Of a DNA stretch of 40,507 nt, positions 1-8,336 are shown in pieces. The stretch is from Lachnospiraceae bacterium (GTDB lineage: Bacteria > Bacillota > Clostridia > Lachnospirales > Lachnospiraceae). Within the stretch, counting starts at the first letter, position 1; each line of letters starts with the position of its first letter. The stretch is from contig CAADTP010000075.1 of the NCBI GenBank assembly GCA_900751995.1, positions 1 through 40,507 on the forward strand. Reading direction: 5' to 3'. The notes beneath the pieces were generated by a model. That model did no database searches and was not told where the DNA came from. It was given only the letters and a program-made list of their open reading frames with translations. A program made the position numbers and the translations under genes.

Positions 1-3000
1 AAAGGCAAGCAGTATTGGTGTCATGGACGCACCCTGAAAAAAGGCGGTATCCCGCCAGATTTCAGATGCTCTGGTAACTTGTTGCCGAGTAGTTCACGAC
101 AATACACGGTAAAAGTCACGCTTGGCGGTCAGACAATAAGTGCTGATTTTAAGATTAAAAAAATGGAAATTAATCCGACAGTGACCATGGATGGCTGGAC
201 CTATGGACAGAAGGCGAATACACCAAGCATAACAGTTAAGTCAGGTGAAAGTGACATTACAGATGCCTCCAGCTATACCTGTACATACTACACAGATGCC
301 GGCTGTACAGATATGACGACCGCAGCAGATGGTGCAGCCACAAATGGAGGAGTACCAAAGAACGCAGGTACTTACTATGTGAAAGTGGTTGTGGCAGAGA
401 ATGGAAATTATGCAGGGGTAGAAGCGGAAACTTCCTTCACGATCGCACCACTTCCGGCAAACTTAACCTGGTCGAAAACAGATCTGATTTATACGGGAAG
501 TGAGCAGAGCGTATCGGCGACGGTTGCGAATGCACTGAAGGGCGATTCTTTTGCAATTGCCTATAAAGGCAATACACAGACGGAAGCAGGCGACAGCTAT
601 ACGGCAACGGTAACAGACCTTGGAAATGATAACTATACACTTACCGGTGCCACGGGTGTTTCCCAGAACTGGAGCATCAGCTATCTGCAGACTTCAGTGG
701 CCGCGCAGGTTTCCGGAACGAAAGGTAACAATGACTGGTACATAAGTCCTGTGAAACTTGTACCGGACAGTGGATACCAGATATCGACGGACAAAACAGA
801 CTGGAAGGATTCGCTTGGGGATTACACGGATCAGGGAGAACAGTCTGCAGGATATTATCTGAAAGAGACTGCAACAGGTGCCGTTACCGATAAAAAAACA
901 GTAACCTTCAAAATTGACACCGGAATGCCGTCAGGCAGTATCCGGATCGGGGAAAATACATTTGACAGTTCCCTGAAGGATGTTACTTATGGTTACTGGT
1001 TCAAAGATAATGTTTCTGTTGACATCACAGGTGCAGATAGTGCCAGTGGAATTGCTTCTGTAGAATACCAGGCGGTCAGTGCGGAGGAATCCTATGATGC
1101 AAACGGCACATGGCTTCCATGGAATGCAGCGGAGAAGCTTTCCCTGACAGAAGGCGGCAGGTATGTGGTCTATGCCCGTGTTACAGACAATGCAGGAAAC
1201 CAGACGATCGTCAATTCTGATGGGGTAGTTGTATTTAAAGATTCTGTAGTTGTGGATTCTTCCATCGACTACACAAGGACAACCAAAGCTTCCGTGGACG
1301 CGAAAGTGAAATTGAATGGAAACACCGTAGCGTCTGTAAGAAACGGAGAAACCACTCTGACAGAGGGAGAGGATTATACAGTTTCCGCAGATAAGATCAC
1401 ATTCAGCGGAGAATATCTGGATACTCTGGAAGCAGGCACTTATAAACTGACAGTTGCATATCATCTGCAGGGCGTGACAGAATACAAAGGCGGTGACAAA
1501 CCTGCCGACAGCCAGATCGCAGTAAATGTCAGCCGTCAGACAGCAAATGTAAAAATCACAGGTACGCTGGATAAGGAATACGACGGACAGCCGGCAGATC
1601 TGGTGTACACAACAAACAGCGATGCCAGCGTCAAAACAGAGTATAAAGTAAATGAAACCTGGCAGACAGAAGCCCCGATACACGCAGGAACTTATGAAGT
1701 CAGGGTCAGTGTATCCGAAAATGGTGATTTTACCGCTGCTTCTGATACGAAGGCTTATACGATCCGGCAGCGGGAAGTTGTGATCTCCGGAATCACTGCA
1801 AAAGGCAAGGTATATGACGGAACAGCGGATGCGGAACTGGATTACAGCAAAGCCGTGTTTGCAAGAGCAGTGAAAGGTGACAGCCTTACAGTAAGTGCAG
1901 AAGGTACTTTTGCAGACAGCAATGCAGCCAAAGGGAAAACTGTCACGATCACAAAGCCTGTGCTGAGCGGTGGATCGGCAGGGGATTATATCCTGGCAGA
2001 TAACGGGCAGCAGACAAGTACCACAGCAGATATCAGCCCGAAAGAGATCACAGTTAAGATCACACCAAACGGCGGGATATATGAAGGAACGATCACTCCT
2101 GCGACCGCGGTTCTGGACGGACTGGTGGGAGAGGATGACCCGGAGATCATTCTGACATATGCAGGCAGGGCAAACGACGGTACTGCAGCAGACGGGAAAG
2201 TGCCGTCCAAAGCCGGAACCTACACGGTGACTGCTTCCATCAAAGATAGCAATTACAGTCTGAAAGAAGACGGCAGCTCTGCTGAATTTACAATAAAGAG
2301 AGCAGATCCACAGTTGAGCGTATCCGCAGTCAAAGACAAAAAATATGGGGAAGAAGCCTTTAAGCTGGAAGTGAGCAACAAAGGCGATGGCGTAAAATCT
2401 TACGCAAGCAGTGACGACAAGGTTGTAACGGTGGACAATAACGGTGTGGTAACGATCATTGGAACCGGCACAGCAACGCTGACCGTTTCCCTTGCAGAGA
2501 GTGCAAACTATACAGCAGATCAGAAAGAAGTCACCGTAGCTGTCGGAAAGATCGAACACAGCCTTGTGGTAGATAAGATTTCTTACAGGGTAACTTACGG
2601 AGATCCGGCATTTAAGATCACAGCGAAGGCAGGAGATAAAGAATCCGGTATCCAGTTTGCAAGTGATAATAAAGAGGTTGCCACAGTAAGCAAAGATGGA
2701 ACTGTAAACATCGGAAATACAGGAACAGCGAAGATCACAGTTTCCATGGATGAGAGCCAGAATTACCTCGCAGTTTCCAGAGAAGTGACTGTGACGGTTG
2801 TTCCGAAAGAGATCAGTGCGAAGATCGCACCGAACGGCGGGATCTATGGAGAAATCATTGTCCCGGCAGTGGCTGCTCTGGACGGACTGGTGGGAAAAGA
2901 TAACCCGGAGATCACCCTGACATACACAGGCAGGGCAAACGACGGAACAGAGGTAAATGGAACGAAGGTGCCATCTCTTGCAGGAATCTATACCGTGACA

Positions 3001-5175
3001 GCAACGATCAAAGATAAGAATTACAGCCTGAAAACAGAGGGTGCCTCTGCAGCATTTATTGTGGCAAAGGCGTATCCGGCACTCAGCGTATCCTCAGTCA
3101 AAGACAAAAAATATGGAGAAGAAGCCTTTAAGCTGGAAGTAAGCAATAAAGGCGATGGCGTGAAATCTTACGCAAGCAGTAACGACAAGGTTGTGACGGT
3201 GGACAAAAACGGTGTGGTAACGATCGTTGGAGCCGGCACCGCAACCCTGACCGTTTCCCTTGCAGAGACTGCAAACTATACAGCAGATCAGAAAGAAGTC
3301 ACCATAACGGTCAGAAAAATCGAACACAGTCTTGTGGTAGATAAGATTTCTTACAAGGTAACTTACGGAGATCCGGCATTTAAGATCACAGCGAAGGCAG
3401 GAGATACAGAATCCGGCATCCAGTTTGCAAGTGATAATAAAGAGGTTGCCACAGTAAGCAAAGATGGAACCGTGACGATCGGAAATGCAGGAACAGCGAA
3501 GATCACAGTTTCCATGGATGAGAGCCAGAATTATCTCGCAGTTTCCAGAGAAGTGACTGTGACGGTTGCTCCGAAAGAGATCAGTGCAAAGATTACACCA
3601 AATGGCGGAACATATGAAGGAACGATCACTCCTGCTACCGCAGTTCTGGACGGACTGGTGGGAAAAGATAACCCGGAGATCACCCTGACATACACAGGCA
3701 AAGCAAACGACGGAACCGAGGTGAATGGAACGGAAGTACCGTCTCTTGCAGGAACTTATATTGTGACAGCAACGATCAAAGATAAGAATTACAGCCTGAA
3801 ACCAGAAGGTTCATCCGCTGAATTTGTCGTAGCAAAGGCAGATCCGGCACTCAGCGTATCTGAGGTCACAGATAAGGATTATGGAGAAGAAACTTTCAGG
3901 CTGAATGTAAGTAATAAGGGTGATGGACTGAAAACTTATGCAAGCAGCGACGACAAGGTTGCAGCAGTGGACGAAAACGGCATGGTAACGATCGTGGGAA
4001 CCGGCACCGCAACGCTGACTGTTTCTCTTGCAGAGAGTGCAAACTATACAGCAGCGCAGAAAGAAGTCACCATAACTGTCAGAAAGCTCGGTCACAGTCT
4101 TGTTGTAGATAAGCTTTCCTATAAGGTGACTTACGGAGCCCCGGCGTTTAAGATCACGGCAAAGGCGAAAGACACAGAGTCTGATATTCGGTTTGCAAGT
4201 GATAATAAAAAAGTCGCCACAGTAAGTGAGGATGGAACCGTGACGATCAGAAATGCAGGAACAGCGAAGATCACAGTTTCCATGGATGAGAGCCAGAATT
4301 ATCTCGCTGTTTCCAGAGAAGTGATCATAACGGTCGCTCCGAAAAATATCACGGTAACTGCTGACAATAAGAATAAAATTGCCGGTAAAGCAGATCCTGT
4401 CCTTACTTATACGGCGAAAGGTCTGGTGGGAAAAGACACTTTATCAGGAATTACAGTAAGACGAAAAGCCGGTGAAAAGGTGGGAATCTATCCGATCACA
4501 GTTTCTCAGGCTTCCGGTTCTAATCCAAATTACAGGATTACTTTCAGGAAAGGTATCTTCACGATTGAGCAGGCCGATCAGTCCAAACTGAGTGGAAAGG
4601 ACGTTTATCGCCTGAAACTTCCGGTATTTTTTGCAGCGGGCAAGGCACAGAAGAACAGCATTGTCGTTTCCTGGAGAAAGTATCCTGGTGCAGCCGGTTA
4701 TGATGTTTTCTGGTGCTACTGTAACGGAAGTATAAATTATAAAAAGGCCGGAACGGTTAAAAATGGAAGGCTTTCCATGACACATAAGAATCTGAAGTCG
4801 AACCGTGAGTATAAGTATTTTGTTGCTGCTTATAAAATGGTGAAAGGCAGAAAAATCTACATTGCCAAATCCAATGAAGTGCATGTTGCCATGAAAAAGG
4901 CGCGTACAACAAATGCTTTTTCGATTAAAGTAAACAGGACTACGGTTATTCTGAAACCTGGCAAAACCTTCAGGCTGAAGTGTCAGCTTACAAGTGAGAA
5001 CCGTAAAAAGAAGTTGCTTTCCCACCCAAGTTCCTACCGCTATTACACTACCAACAGCAAAATTGCAACGGTAAGCCAAAACGGGGTGATCCGGGCAAAG
5101 GCTAAGGGAAGCTGCAGCATATATATTCTTGCCAGCAACGGTGTATATAAAAGAGTGACTGTAAAGGTTAAGTAA
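1..5175 (+). CDS. Giant MBG/Ig-like repeat surface or secreted protein, 5'-partial
   Basis: The frame is open from base 1, so the start lies outside the window; the TTG at 79 is only an internal codon. About 1,724 residues are visible, made almost entirely of beta-sandwich repeats. In order they are an Ig/MBG-like module, a region with a DNAGNQT motif typical of bacterial Ig-like surface domains, a YDG-type domain (VYDGTADAEL near 1810-1850), then three tandem copies of a three-module unit at 2041-4341. Each unit alternates MBG-like modules (VTYGDPAFKI) with Big_2-like modules (VVTVDNNGVVTI, TGTATLTVS). The last part has a fibronectin-III-like stretch (SIVVSWRKYPGAAGYDVFW, about 4657-4720) and a final Big_2-like module. 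The C-terminus ends in TVKVK without an LPXTG motif or hydrophobic tail, so any anchor or signal peptide must be N-terminal and unseen. By family these are adhesin-like or cell-wall-associated proteins; the ligand cannot be told. No clear terminator separates it from rnpB. Confidence 0.85.
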   Translation, partial: KGKQYWCHGRTLKKGGIPPDFRCSGNLLPSSSRQYTVKVTLGGQTISADFKIKKMEINPTVTMDGWTYGQKANTPSITVKSGESDITDASSYTCTYYTDAGCTDMTTAADGAATNGGVPKNAGTYYVKVVVAENGNYAGVEAETSFTIAPLPANLTWSKTDLIYTGSEQSVSATVANALKGDSFAIAYKGNTQTEAGDSYTATVTDLGNDNYTLTGATGVSQNWSISYLQTSVAAQVSGTKGNNDWYISPVKLVPDSGYQISTDKTDWKDSLGDYTDQGEQSAGYYLKETATGAVTDKKTVTFKIDTGMPSGSIRIGENTFDSSLKDVTYGYWFKDNVSVDITGADSASGIASVEYQAVSAEESYDANGTWLPWNAAEKLSLTEGGRYVVYARVTDNAGNQTIVNSDGVVVFKDSVVVDSSIDYTRTTKASVDAKVKLNGNTVASVRNGETTLTEGEDYTVSADKITFSGEYLDTLEAGTYKLTVAYHLQGVTEYKGGDKPADSQIAVNVSRQTANVKITGTLDKEYDGQPADLVYTTNSDASVKTEYKVNETWQTEAPIHAGTYEVRVSVSENGDFTAASDTKAYTIRQREVVISGITAKGKVYDGTADAELDYSKAVFARAVKGDSLTVSAEGTFADSNAAKGKTVTITKPVLSGGSAGDYILADNGQQTSTTADISPKEITVKITPNGGIYEGTITPATAVLDGLVGEDDPEIILTYAGRANDGTAADGKVPSKAGTYTVTASIKDSNYSLKEDGSSAEFTIKRADPQLSVSAVKDKKYGEEAFKLEVSNKGDGVKSYASSDDKVVTVDNNGVVTIIGTGTATLTVSLAESANYTADQKEVTVAVGKIEHSLVVDKISYRVTYGDPAFKITAKAGDKESGIQFASDNKEVATVSKDGTVNIGNTGTAKITVSMDESQNYLAVSREVTVTVVPKEISAKIAPNGGIYGEIIVPAVAALDGLVGKDNPEITLTYTGRANDGTEVNGTKVPSLAGIYTVTATIKDKNYSLKTEGASAAFIVAKAYPALSVSSVKDKKYGEEAFKLEVSNKGDGVKSYASSNDKVVTVDKNGVVTIVGAGTATLTVSLAETANYTADQKEVTITVRKIEHSLVVDKISYKVTYGDPAFKITAKAGDTESGIQFASDNKEVATVSKDGTVTIGNAGTAKITVSMDESQNYLAVSREVTVTVAPKEISAKITPNGGTYEGTITPATAVLDGLVGKDNPEITLTYTGKANDGTEVNGTEVPSLAGTYIVTATIKDKNYSLKPEGSSAEFVVAKADPALSVSEVTDKDYGEETFRLNVSNKGDGLKTYASSDDKVAAVDENGMVTIVGTGTATLTVSLAESANYTAAQKEVTITVRKLGHSLVVDKLSYKVTYGAPAFKITAKAKDTESDIRFASDNKKVATVSEDGTVTIRNAGTAKITVSMDESQNYLAVSREVIITVAPKNITVTADNKNKIAGKADPVLTYTAKGLVGKDTLSGITVRRKAGEKVGIYPITVSQASGSNPNYRITFRKGIFTIEQADQSKLSGKDVYRLKLPVFFAAGKAQKNSIVVSWRKYPGAAGYDVFWCYCNGSINYKKAGTVKNGRLSMTHKNLKSNREYKYFVAAYKMVKGRKIYIAKSNEVHVAMKKARTTNAFSIKVNRTTVILKPGKTFRLKCQLTSENRKKKLLSHPSSYRYYTTNSKIATVSQNGVIRAKAKGSCSIYILASNGVYKRVTVKVK
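2041..4341 (+). repeat. Three tandem ~768-bp coding repeats inside the surface protein
   Basis: Units begin at 2041, 2806 and 3574 (each at a Lys-Glu-Ile codon series), and a diverged fourth start is at 4342, giving spacings of 765, 768 and 768 bp. Each unit encodes a NGG-IY module with DGLVGKDNPEITLTY, a module with KDKKYGEEAFKLEVSNKG, and a module with VDKISYKVTYGDPAFKI. Stretches of about 50 bases are identical between units 2 and 3, so the duplication is recent or kept homogeneous by recombination. Copy number may vary between strains. Confidence 0.9.
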
Positions 5176-5216
5176 AGCAGCCGGTTATAATTTTTCAATT
5201 TACTTATTTATAGTAC

Positions 5217-5245
5217 TTTACTTAAAGCGGGATTCGTGTTAGAAT
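5217..5245 (+). promoter_or_regulatory. Promoter of rnpB
   Basis: A -35 box TTTACT (5217-5222) and a -10 box TAGAAT (5240-5245) are 17 nt apart. The expected start point near 5252 coincides with the first base of the RNase P RNA P1 helix at 5253. Confidence 0.7.
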
Positions 5246-5252
5246 AGCATTC

Positions 5253-5603
5253 GTGCGAGCAGGCCAGGTGATCGCGGCTGTACAGACGAAAGGGTACAGA
5301 CGAGGAAAGTCCGGGCTTCACAGGGCAGGATGCCGGATAACGTCCGGTGGAGGTGACTCCCAGACCAGTGCAACAGAAATAAACCGCCTCCTTTGGAGGT
5401 AAGGGTGGAAAGGCAGTGTAAGAGACTACCGCCGTTGTGGTAACAGAACGGGCACATGTAAACTCCATTTGAAGCAAGACCGAAACGAAAGCGATACGGC
5501 TGCCCGTCGTGCTTTCAGGTGGGTCGCTCGAGCCAGCTGGCAACGGCTGGCCTAGATAGATGATCACTCAACGACATAACCCGGCTTATCGACCGGCTCG
5601 CAC
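5253..5603 (+). ncRNA. rnpB: RNase P RNA, catalytic subunit
   Basis: This RNA is the ribozyme that removes tRNA 5' leaders. The conserved 5' core GAGGAAAGTCCGGGC is at about 5301-5315, and the conserved 3' core AGATAGATGATCA is at about 5555-5567. The ends pair perfectly as helix P1: GTGCGAGC (5253-5260) with GCTCGCAC (5596-5603). The internal AAGGGTGGAAAGG and GTAAGAGACTACCG elements match the universally conserved central region. The length of 351 nt and overall layout look like a class A bacterial RNase P RNA; the class is inferred. Promoter and terminator flank it, so it is a stand-alone transcription unit. Its likely protein modulator YlxR/RnpM is encoded in this window at 25186. Confidence 0.95.
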
Positions 5604-5630
5604 AGAAATAAGAATAAAGGCCATAAACAT

Positions 5631-5670
5631 CGGCATAATTTACAGAAGTGTAGATTATGCCGTTTTTTCT
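5631..5670 (+). terminator. Intrinsic terminator of rnpB
   Basis: CGGCATAAT (5631-5639) pairs with ATTATGCCG (5654-5662). The stem is extended by a T-G wobble and TAC/GTA, closes on a 6-nt loop, and is followed by TTTTTTCTT. Confidence 0.85.
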
Positions 5671-5845
5671 TGACTTTTTGGATAAAATTAAATAAAAAAG
5701 CAAGACAATACTGATATGAAAAATTTATAAAAATTATTATAGTTTTATCAGGGAGTAGTATTTGTCGAGATGATTTGTTAAAATGAATAGATACAAGAAG
5801 AAATAATAAAGTATCTTCTTAAAAAATAAATGCAGGAGGCAAAAG
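5671..5845 (+). promoter_or_regulatory. AT-rich leader/promoter region upstream of the Septu cassette
   Basis: No gene is seen here. A weak promoter can be read as TTGACT (5670-5675), 17 nt, TAAAAA (5693-5698), directly in the T tract of the rnpB terminator; other AT-rich hexamers are possible. Nearer the gene, AAGAAGA (5795-5801) can pair with TCTTCTT (5814-5820), and GATAC (5790-5794) with GTATC (5811-5815); these pairings overlap and exclude each other. The hairpin sits 25 nt before the ptuA start codon. Confidence 0.35.
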
Positions 5846-7141
5846 GTGTATCTGAAAAAAATTTCTCTGGAAAATTTTAAATGTTTTGAAAAGGCCGAAA
5901 TTGAATTGCAGAAGAAAATGACGTTGATCGTTGGAGCAAATGGTGCGGGAAAAACCTCCCTGTTGGAAAGTATCGCAATTGCAATGAGCACAATGTTTAC
6001 TGCTTTTGATGGTGCAAAAGCAATGAATATTAATAAAGAAAGTGCTCATTTAAAGGCATACAGAATTGGAAGTACAGATAATGTGCAGCCACAATATCCG
6101 GTTCGTATATCTGCGAGAGCCGAGATAGATGGAAAGCAGGAAATATATTGGGAAAGAACTTTGAATACTGCAAAGGGCAAAACTACAATAAAGGATGCCA
6201 GGCAATTACTTGAGATTGCGGAAAATTATCAGAAACGCCTTCAAAAAGGGGATACTACATTGGTGCTGCCTGTTATAGCTTATTACGGTACTGGAAGATT
6301 GTGGGATTATCATCGAGAAAAACAGACAGATATTTTTGAAAAAAATACAAGAACAAATGGATACATTGATTGTATGAGTGGAACTGCAAACATTAAATTG
6401 ATGATGAACTGGTTCTTGAAAATGACAGTGCAAAAATACCAGAATCAGGAAAATGGTTATGGTCCTGTGCCGGAACTGGAAGCTGTTTTTTCTGCTATGG
6501 AGCAGTGTTATAACAGGATTACAGGTTCCAATGATTCTAAGATCCAATACAACATAGGAACCAAAGAAATAGATGTTGCTTATACTGATCTATATGGAGT
6601 GCGTATGCGCATTCCGTTAAACCAATTAAGCGATGGGTATAAGAGCACGATCAGTTTGGTTGCAGATATTGCGTATCGAATGGCTGTATTAAATCCTCAG
6701 TTTTTGGGAGAAGTTTGTTTAAAAACAGATGGGATAATTCTGATTGACGAAGTGGACCTTCATTTGCATCCCGCATGGCAAAAACGAATTTTAAAGGATC
6801 TGACAGAAATTTTTCCAAATGTACAATTTGTTGTAAGTACACATGCACCGGAAGTGATCAATTCTGTATTAAGAGAACAGGTGATTGTTCTGGAAAATTA
6901 TCAGGCGTTACCGGCACCAATGGAAACATATGGAAAGGACGCAAATGGCATTTTACGTGCCATCATGCGTGTTAAAGAACGACCAAACGATATTATGGAG
7001 CAGTTTGATGCTTTTTACCATGCAATAGATTTACATGATTATATGCAGGCGGATGAAATTCTCAGCAACCTGGAAGAACTTTTGGGAGATGATCCTGAAC
7101 TTGCTGCAATGCGTGTACAATTGGAACTGGAGCAGATATAA
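5846..7141 (+). CDS. ptuA: Septu defence ATPase PtuA-like (ABC/RecF-type AAA ATPase)
   Basis: This 431-residue protein is an ABC/SMC-like ATPase of the AAA_15/AAA_21 (OLD/RecF-like) class. Walker A is GANGAGKT (residues 30-37), an ABC-signature-like LSDG is at 261-264, Walker B is IILIDEVD (297-304, Asp301 and Glu302), and the switch His333 lies in STHAPE. No TOPRIM nuclease domain follows, unlike OLD proteins, so a separate nuclease is expected. The next gene, 17 nt downstream, is exactly that: an HNH protein of the PtuB/TIGR02646 type. In Septu systems PtuA binds ATP and scaffolds PtuB, which cuts DNA during phage infection. The start is GTG at 5846 with GGAGG six bases upstream. Base composition is visibly more AT-rich than the flanking housekeeping genes, which suggests acquisition by transfer. 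A generic AAA ATPase/HNH pair from a retron lacking its reverse transcriptase is the main alternative. Confidence 0.8.
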   Translation: MYLKKISLENFKCFEKAEIELQKKMTLIVGANGAGKTSLLESIAIAMSTMFTAFDGAKAMNINKESAHLKAYRIGSTDNVQPQYPVRISARAEIDGKQEIYWERTLNTAKGKTTIKDARQLLEIAENYQKRLQKGDTTLVLPVIAYYGTGRLWDYHREKQTDIFEKNTRTNGYIDCMSGTANIKLMMNWFLKMTVQKYQNQENGYGPVPELEAVFSAMEQCYNRITGSNDSKIQYNIGTKEIDVAYTDLYGVRMRIPLNQLSDGYKSTISLVADIAYRMAVLNPQFLGEVCLKTDGIILIDEVDLHLHPAWQKRILKDLTEIFPNVQFVVSTHAPEVINSVLREQVIVLENYQALPAPMETYGKDANGILRAIMRVKERPNDIMEQFDAFYHAIDLHDYMQADEILSNLEELLGDDPELAAMRVQLELEQI

Positions 7142-7158
7142 GATAGGGATGACAGTAT

Positions 7159-7827
7159 ATGATAGAAATAAAAAAGGGAACGGAACCGAAAGAACTTCTG
7201 GAGTATAGACAACAAAAATTTGCTTCATATGCAGACATGCCGGCTGATGTAAAAAAGAAAGTGATCAAAAGTCTGCTTTTGGAACAAGGACATCTTTGTG
7301 CATACTGTATGAGCAGAATCAATGCGGATGATGGCAAACACAAAACGACGATCGAACATTGTACACCACAGTCGGCTACAACAGAGAAAGAGCGTCTGGA
7401 TTATAAAAATATGGTCGCAGTCTGCTGGGGAAACCGCGATGCACATTCCAATGATGACAAAAGCTGTGATGCAAAAAGAGGCACTTTGAAAGATGTACAG
7501 CAGAATATGAAGAAGATCAATGTTCTGGATGGGTCAACACTGTCAGATATAAAATATCGTTCAGATGGCACGATTTATTCAGACAATATGGAAGTGGATG
7601 AAGACTTAAACGTGAGACTTAACCTAAATTGCGAGGCTCGCAGGTTGAAAGAATGCCGTTTACAGGCTCTTCGTTCATTACATAGAAATATTACTCTGAA
7701 ATATCCAAATAAAACGGCTCCAAAGGGATATTACCAAAAACTTCTGGACCATTATATGGAGCAGCGTGAAATGAAAGAACCATATAGTGGAATTCTGATA
7801 GACTGGCTAAAAAAACATATCAGATAA
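7159..7827 (+). CDS. ptuB: Septu HNH endonuclease PtuB-like (TIGR02646 family)
   Basis: This 222-residue protein is the predicted effector nuclease of the cassette. A CxxC knuckle (Cys47-Ala-Tyr-Cys50, in GHLCAYC) is followed by the IEHC box (Glu66-His67), the DYKNMVAVC segment (Asn84, Cys89) and a second cysteine element DDKSCDAKRG (Cys103). That is the pattern of an HNH/beta-beta-alpha-metal nuclease with structural zinc. The 222-residue length fits PtuB-type proteins. It lies 17 nt after ptuA on the same strand and shares one terminator with it, so the two are co-expressed. No reverse transcriptase or msr-msd-like gene is adjacent, which separates this from PtuAB-bearing retrons. Assignment to Septu rests on the gene pair plus motifs, not on a database search. 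Confidence 0.8.
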   Translation: MIEIKKGTEPKELLEYRQQKFASYADMPADVKKKVIKSLLLEQGHLCAYCMSRINADDGKHKTTIEHCTPQSATTEKERLDYKNMVAVCWGNRDAHSNDDKSCDAKRGTLKDVQQNMKKINVLDGSTLSDIKYRSDGTIYSDNMEVDEDLNVRLNLNCEARRLKECRLQALRSLHRNITLKYPNKTAPKGYYQKLLDHYMEQREMKEPYSGILIDWLKKHIR

Positions 7828-7879
7828 AATAAAACGACCATCCAAGAACACATCCAAGTTCCTGTATGGTCGCTTTTTA
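7828..7879. terminator. Bidirectional terminator between ptuB and pyrI
   Basis: CGACCAT (7835-7841) pairs with ATGGTCG (7866-7872), with an inner GAAC/GTTC pairing. CTTTTTA follows on the plus strand, and the A-rich run before the stem gives a T tract on the minus strand. It can end both convergent units. Confidence 0.75.
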
Positions 7880-7898
7880 GTATTATTAAAAGACAGGA

Positions 7899-8336
7899 TT
7901 ATTTATTGCGTTTGCCGCGATATTTCTCTTCGCAGTATTTACATCTGTAAACTTCTTTTTCCGGGTCGGCAAGGATAAATACCTGATCCAGACCCTGTTC
8001 GATGGAAGTGATGCAGCGAGGGTTCTTGCATTTGATAACATTTGTGATCTGCTTTGGAAGCTTCAGGATTCTTTTTTCAACGATCTTCTCGTCCTTGATG
8101 ATGTTGACGGTGATGTTGTGATCGATGAAACCGAGAATGTCCAGGTCAAGGTTTTCGATAGGGCATTCTACCTTGATGATGTCCTTGACACCCATTTTGT
8201 TGCTCTTGGCATTCTTGATGATGGCAACGGTGCAGTCAAGCTTATCAAGCTTCAGATCATGATAGATGGTCATAGCTTTGCCGGCCTTGATGTGGTCGAG
8301 TACGAAACCTTCGTGAAGTGCTCCAACATTTAACAT
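7899..8336 (-). CDS. pyrI: Aspartate carbamoyltransferase regulatory chain
   Basis: This 145-residue protein is the regulatory subunit of aspartate transcarbamoylase. It binds nucleotide effectors and holds catalytic trimers together. The N-terminal allosteric domain begins NVGALHEGFVLDHI and contains the conserved IDHNITVNII strand. The C-terminal zinc domain has the four expected cysteines: Cys103 and Cys108 (CX4C), and Cys132 and Cys135 (CX2C). Length is normal for the family. Its ATG overlaps the pyrB stop by one base (TAATG), so the pair is translationally coupled and a PyrB6-PyrI6-type holoenzyme is expected. Confidence 0.95.
   Translation of the reverse strand: MLNVGALHEGFVLDHIKAGKAMTIYHDLKLDKLDCTVAIIKNAKSNKMGVKDIIKVECPIENLDLDILGFIDHNITVNIIKDEKIVEKRILKLPKQITNVIKCKNPRCITSIEQGLDQVFILADPEKEVYRCKYCEEKYRGKRNK

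Noticed and set aside
931..2559. Long open frame on the minus strand (542 codons) opposite the surface-protein gene
   Set aside because: It is antisense to a convincing repeat-domain protein, Cys-rich and without any recognisable domain; it follows from the codon pattern of the repeats.
2041..4341. Regular direct repeats considered as a CRISPR array
   Set aside because: Units are about 768 bp, in frame and protein-coding; no short repeats with unique spacers and no cas genes occur in the window.
5671..7827. Retron of the PtuAB-effector type
   Set aside because: No reverse transcriptase gene or msr-msd-like RNA region is present next to the ATPase/HNH pair.
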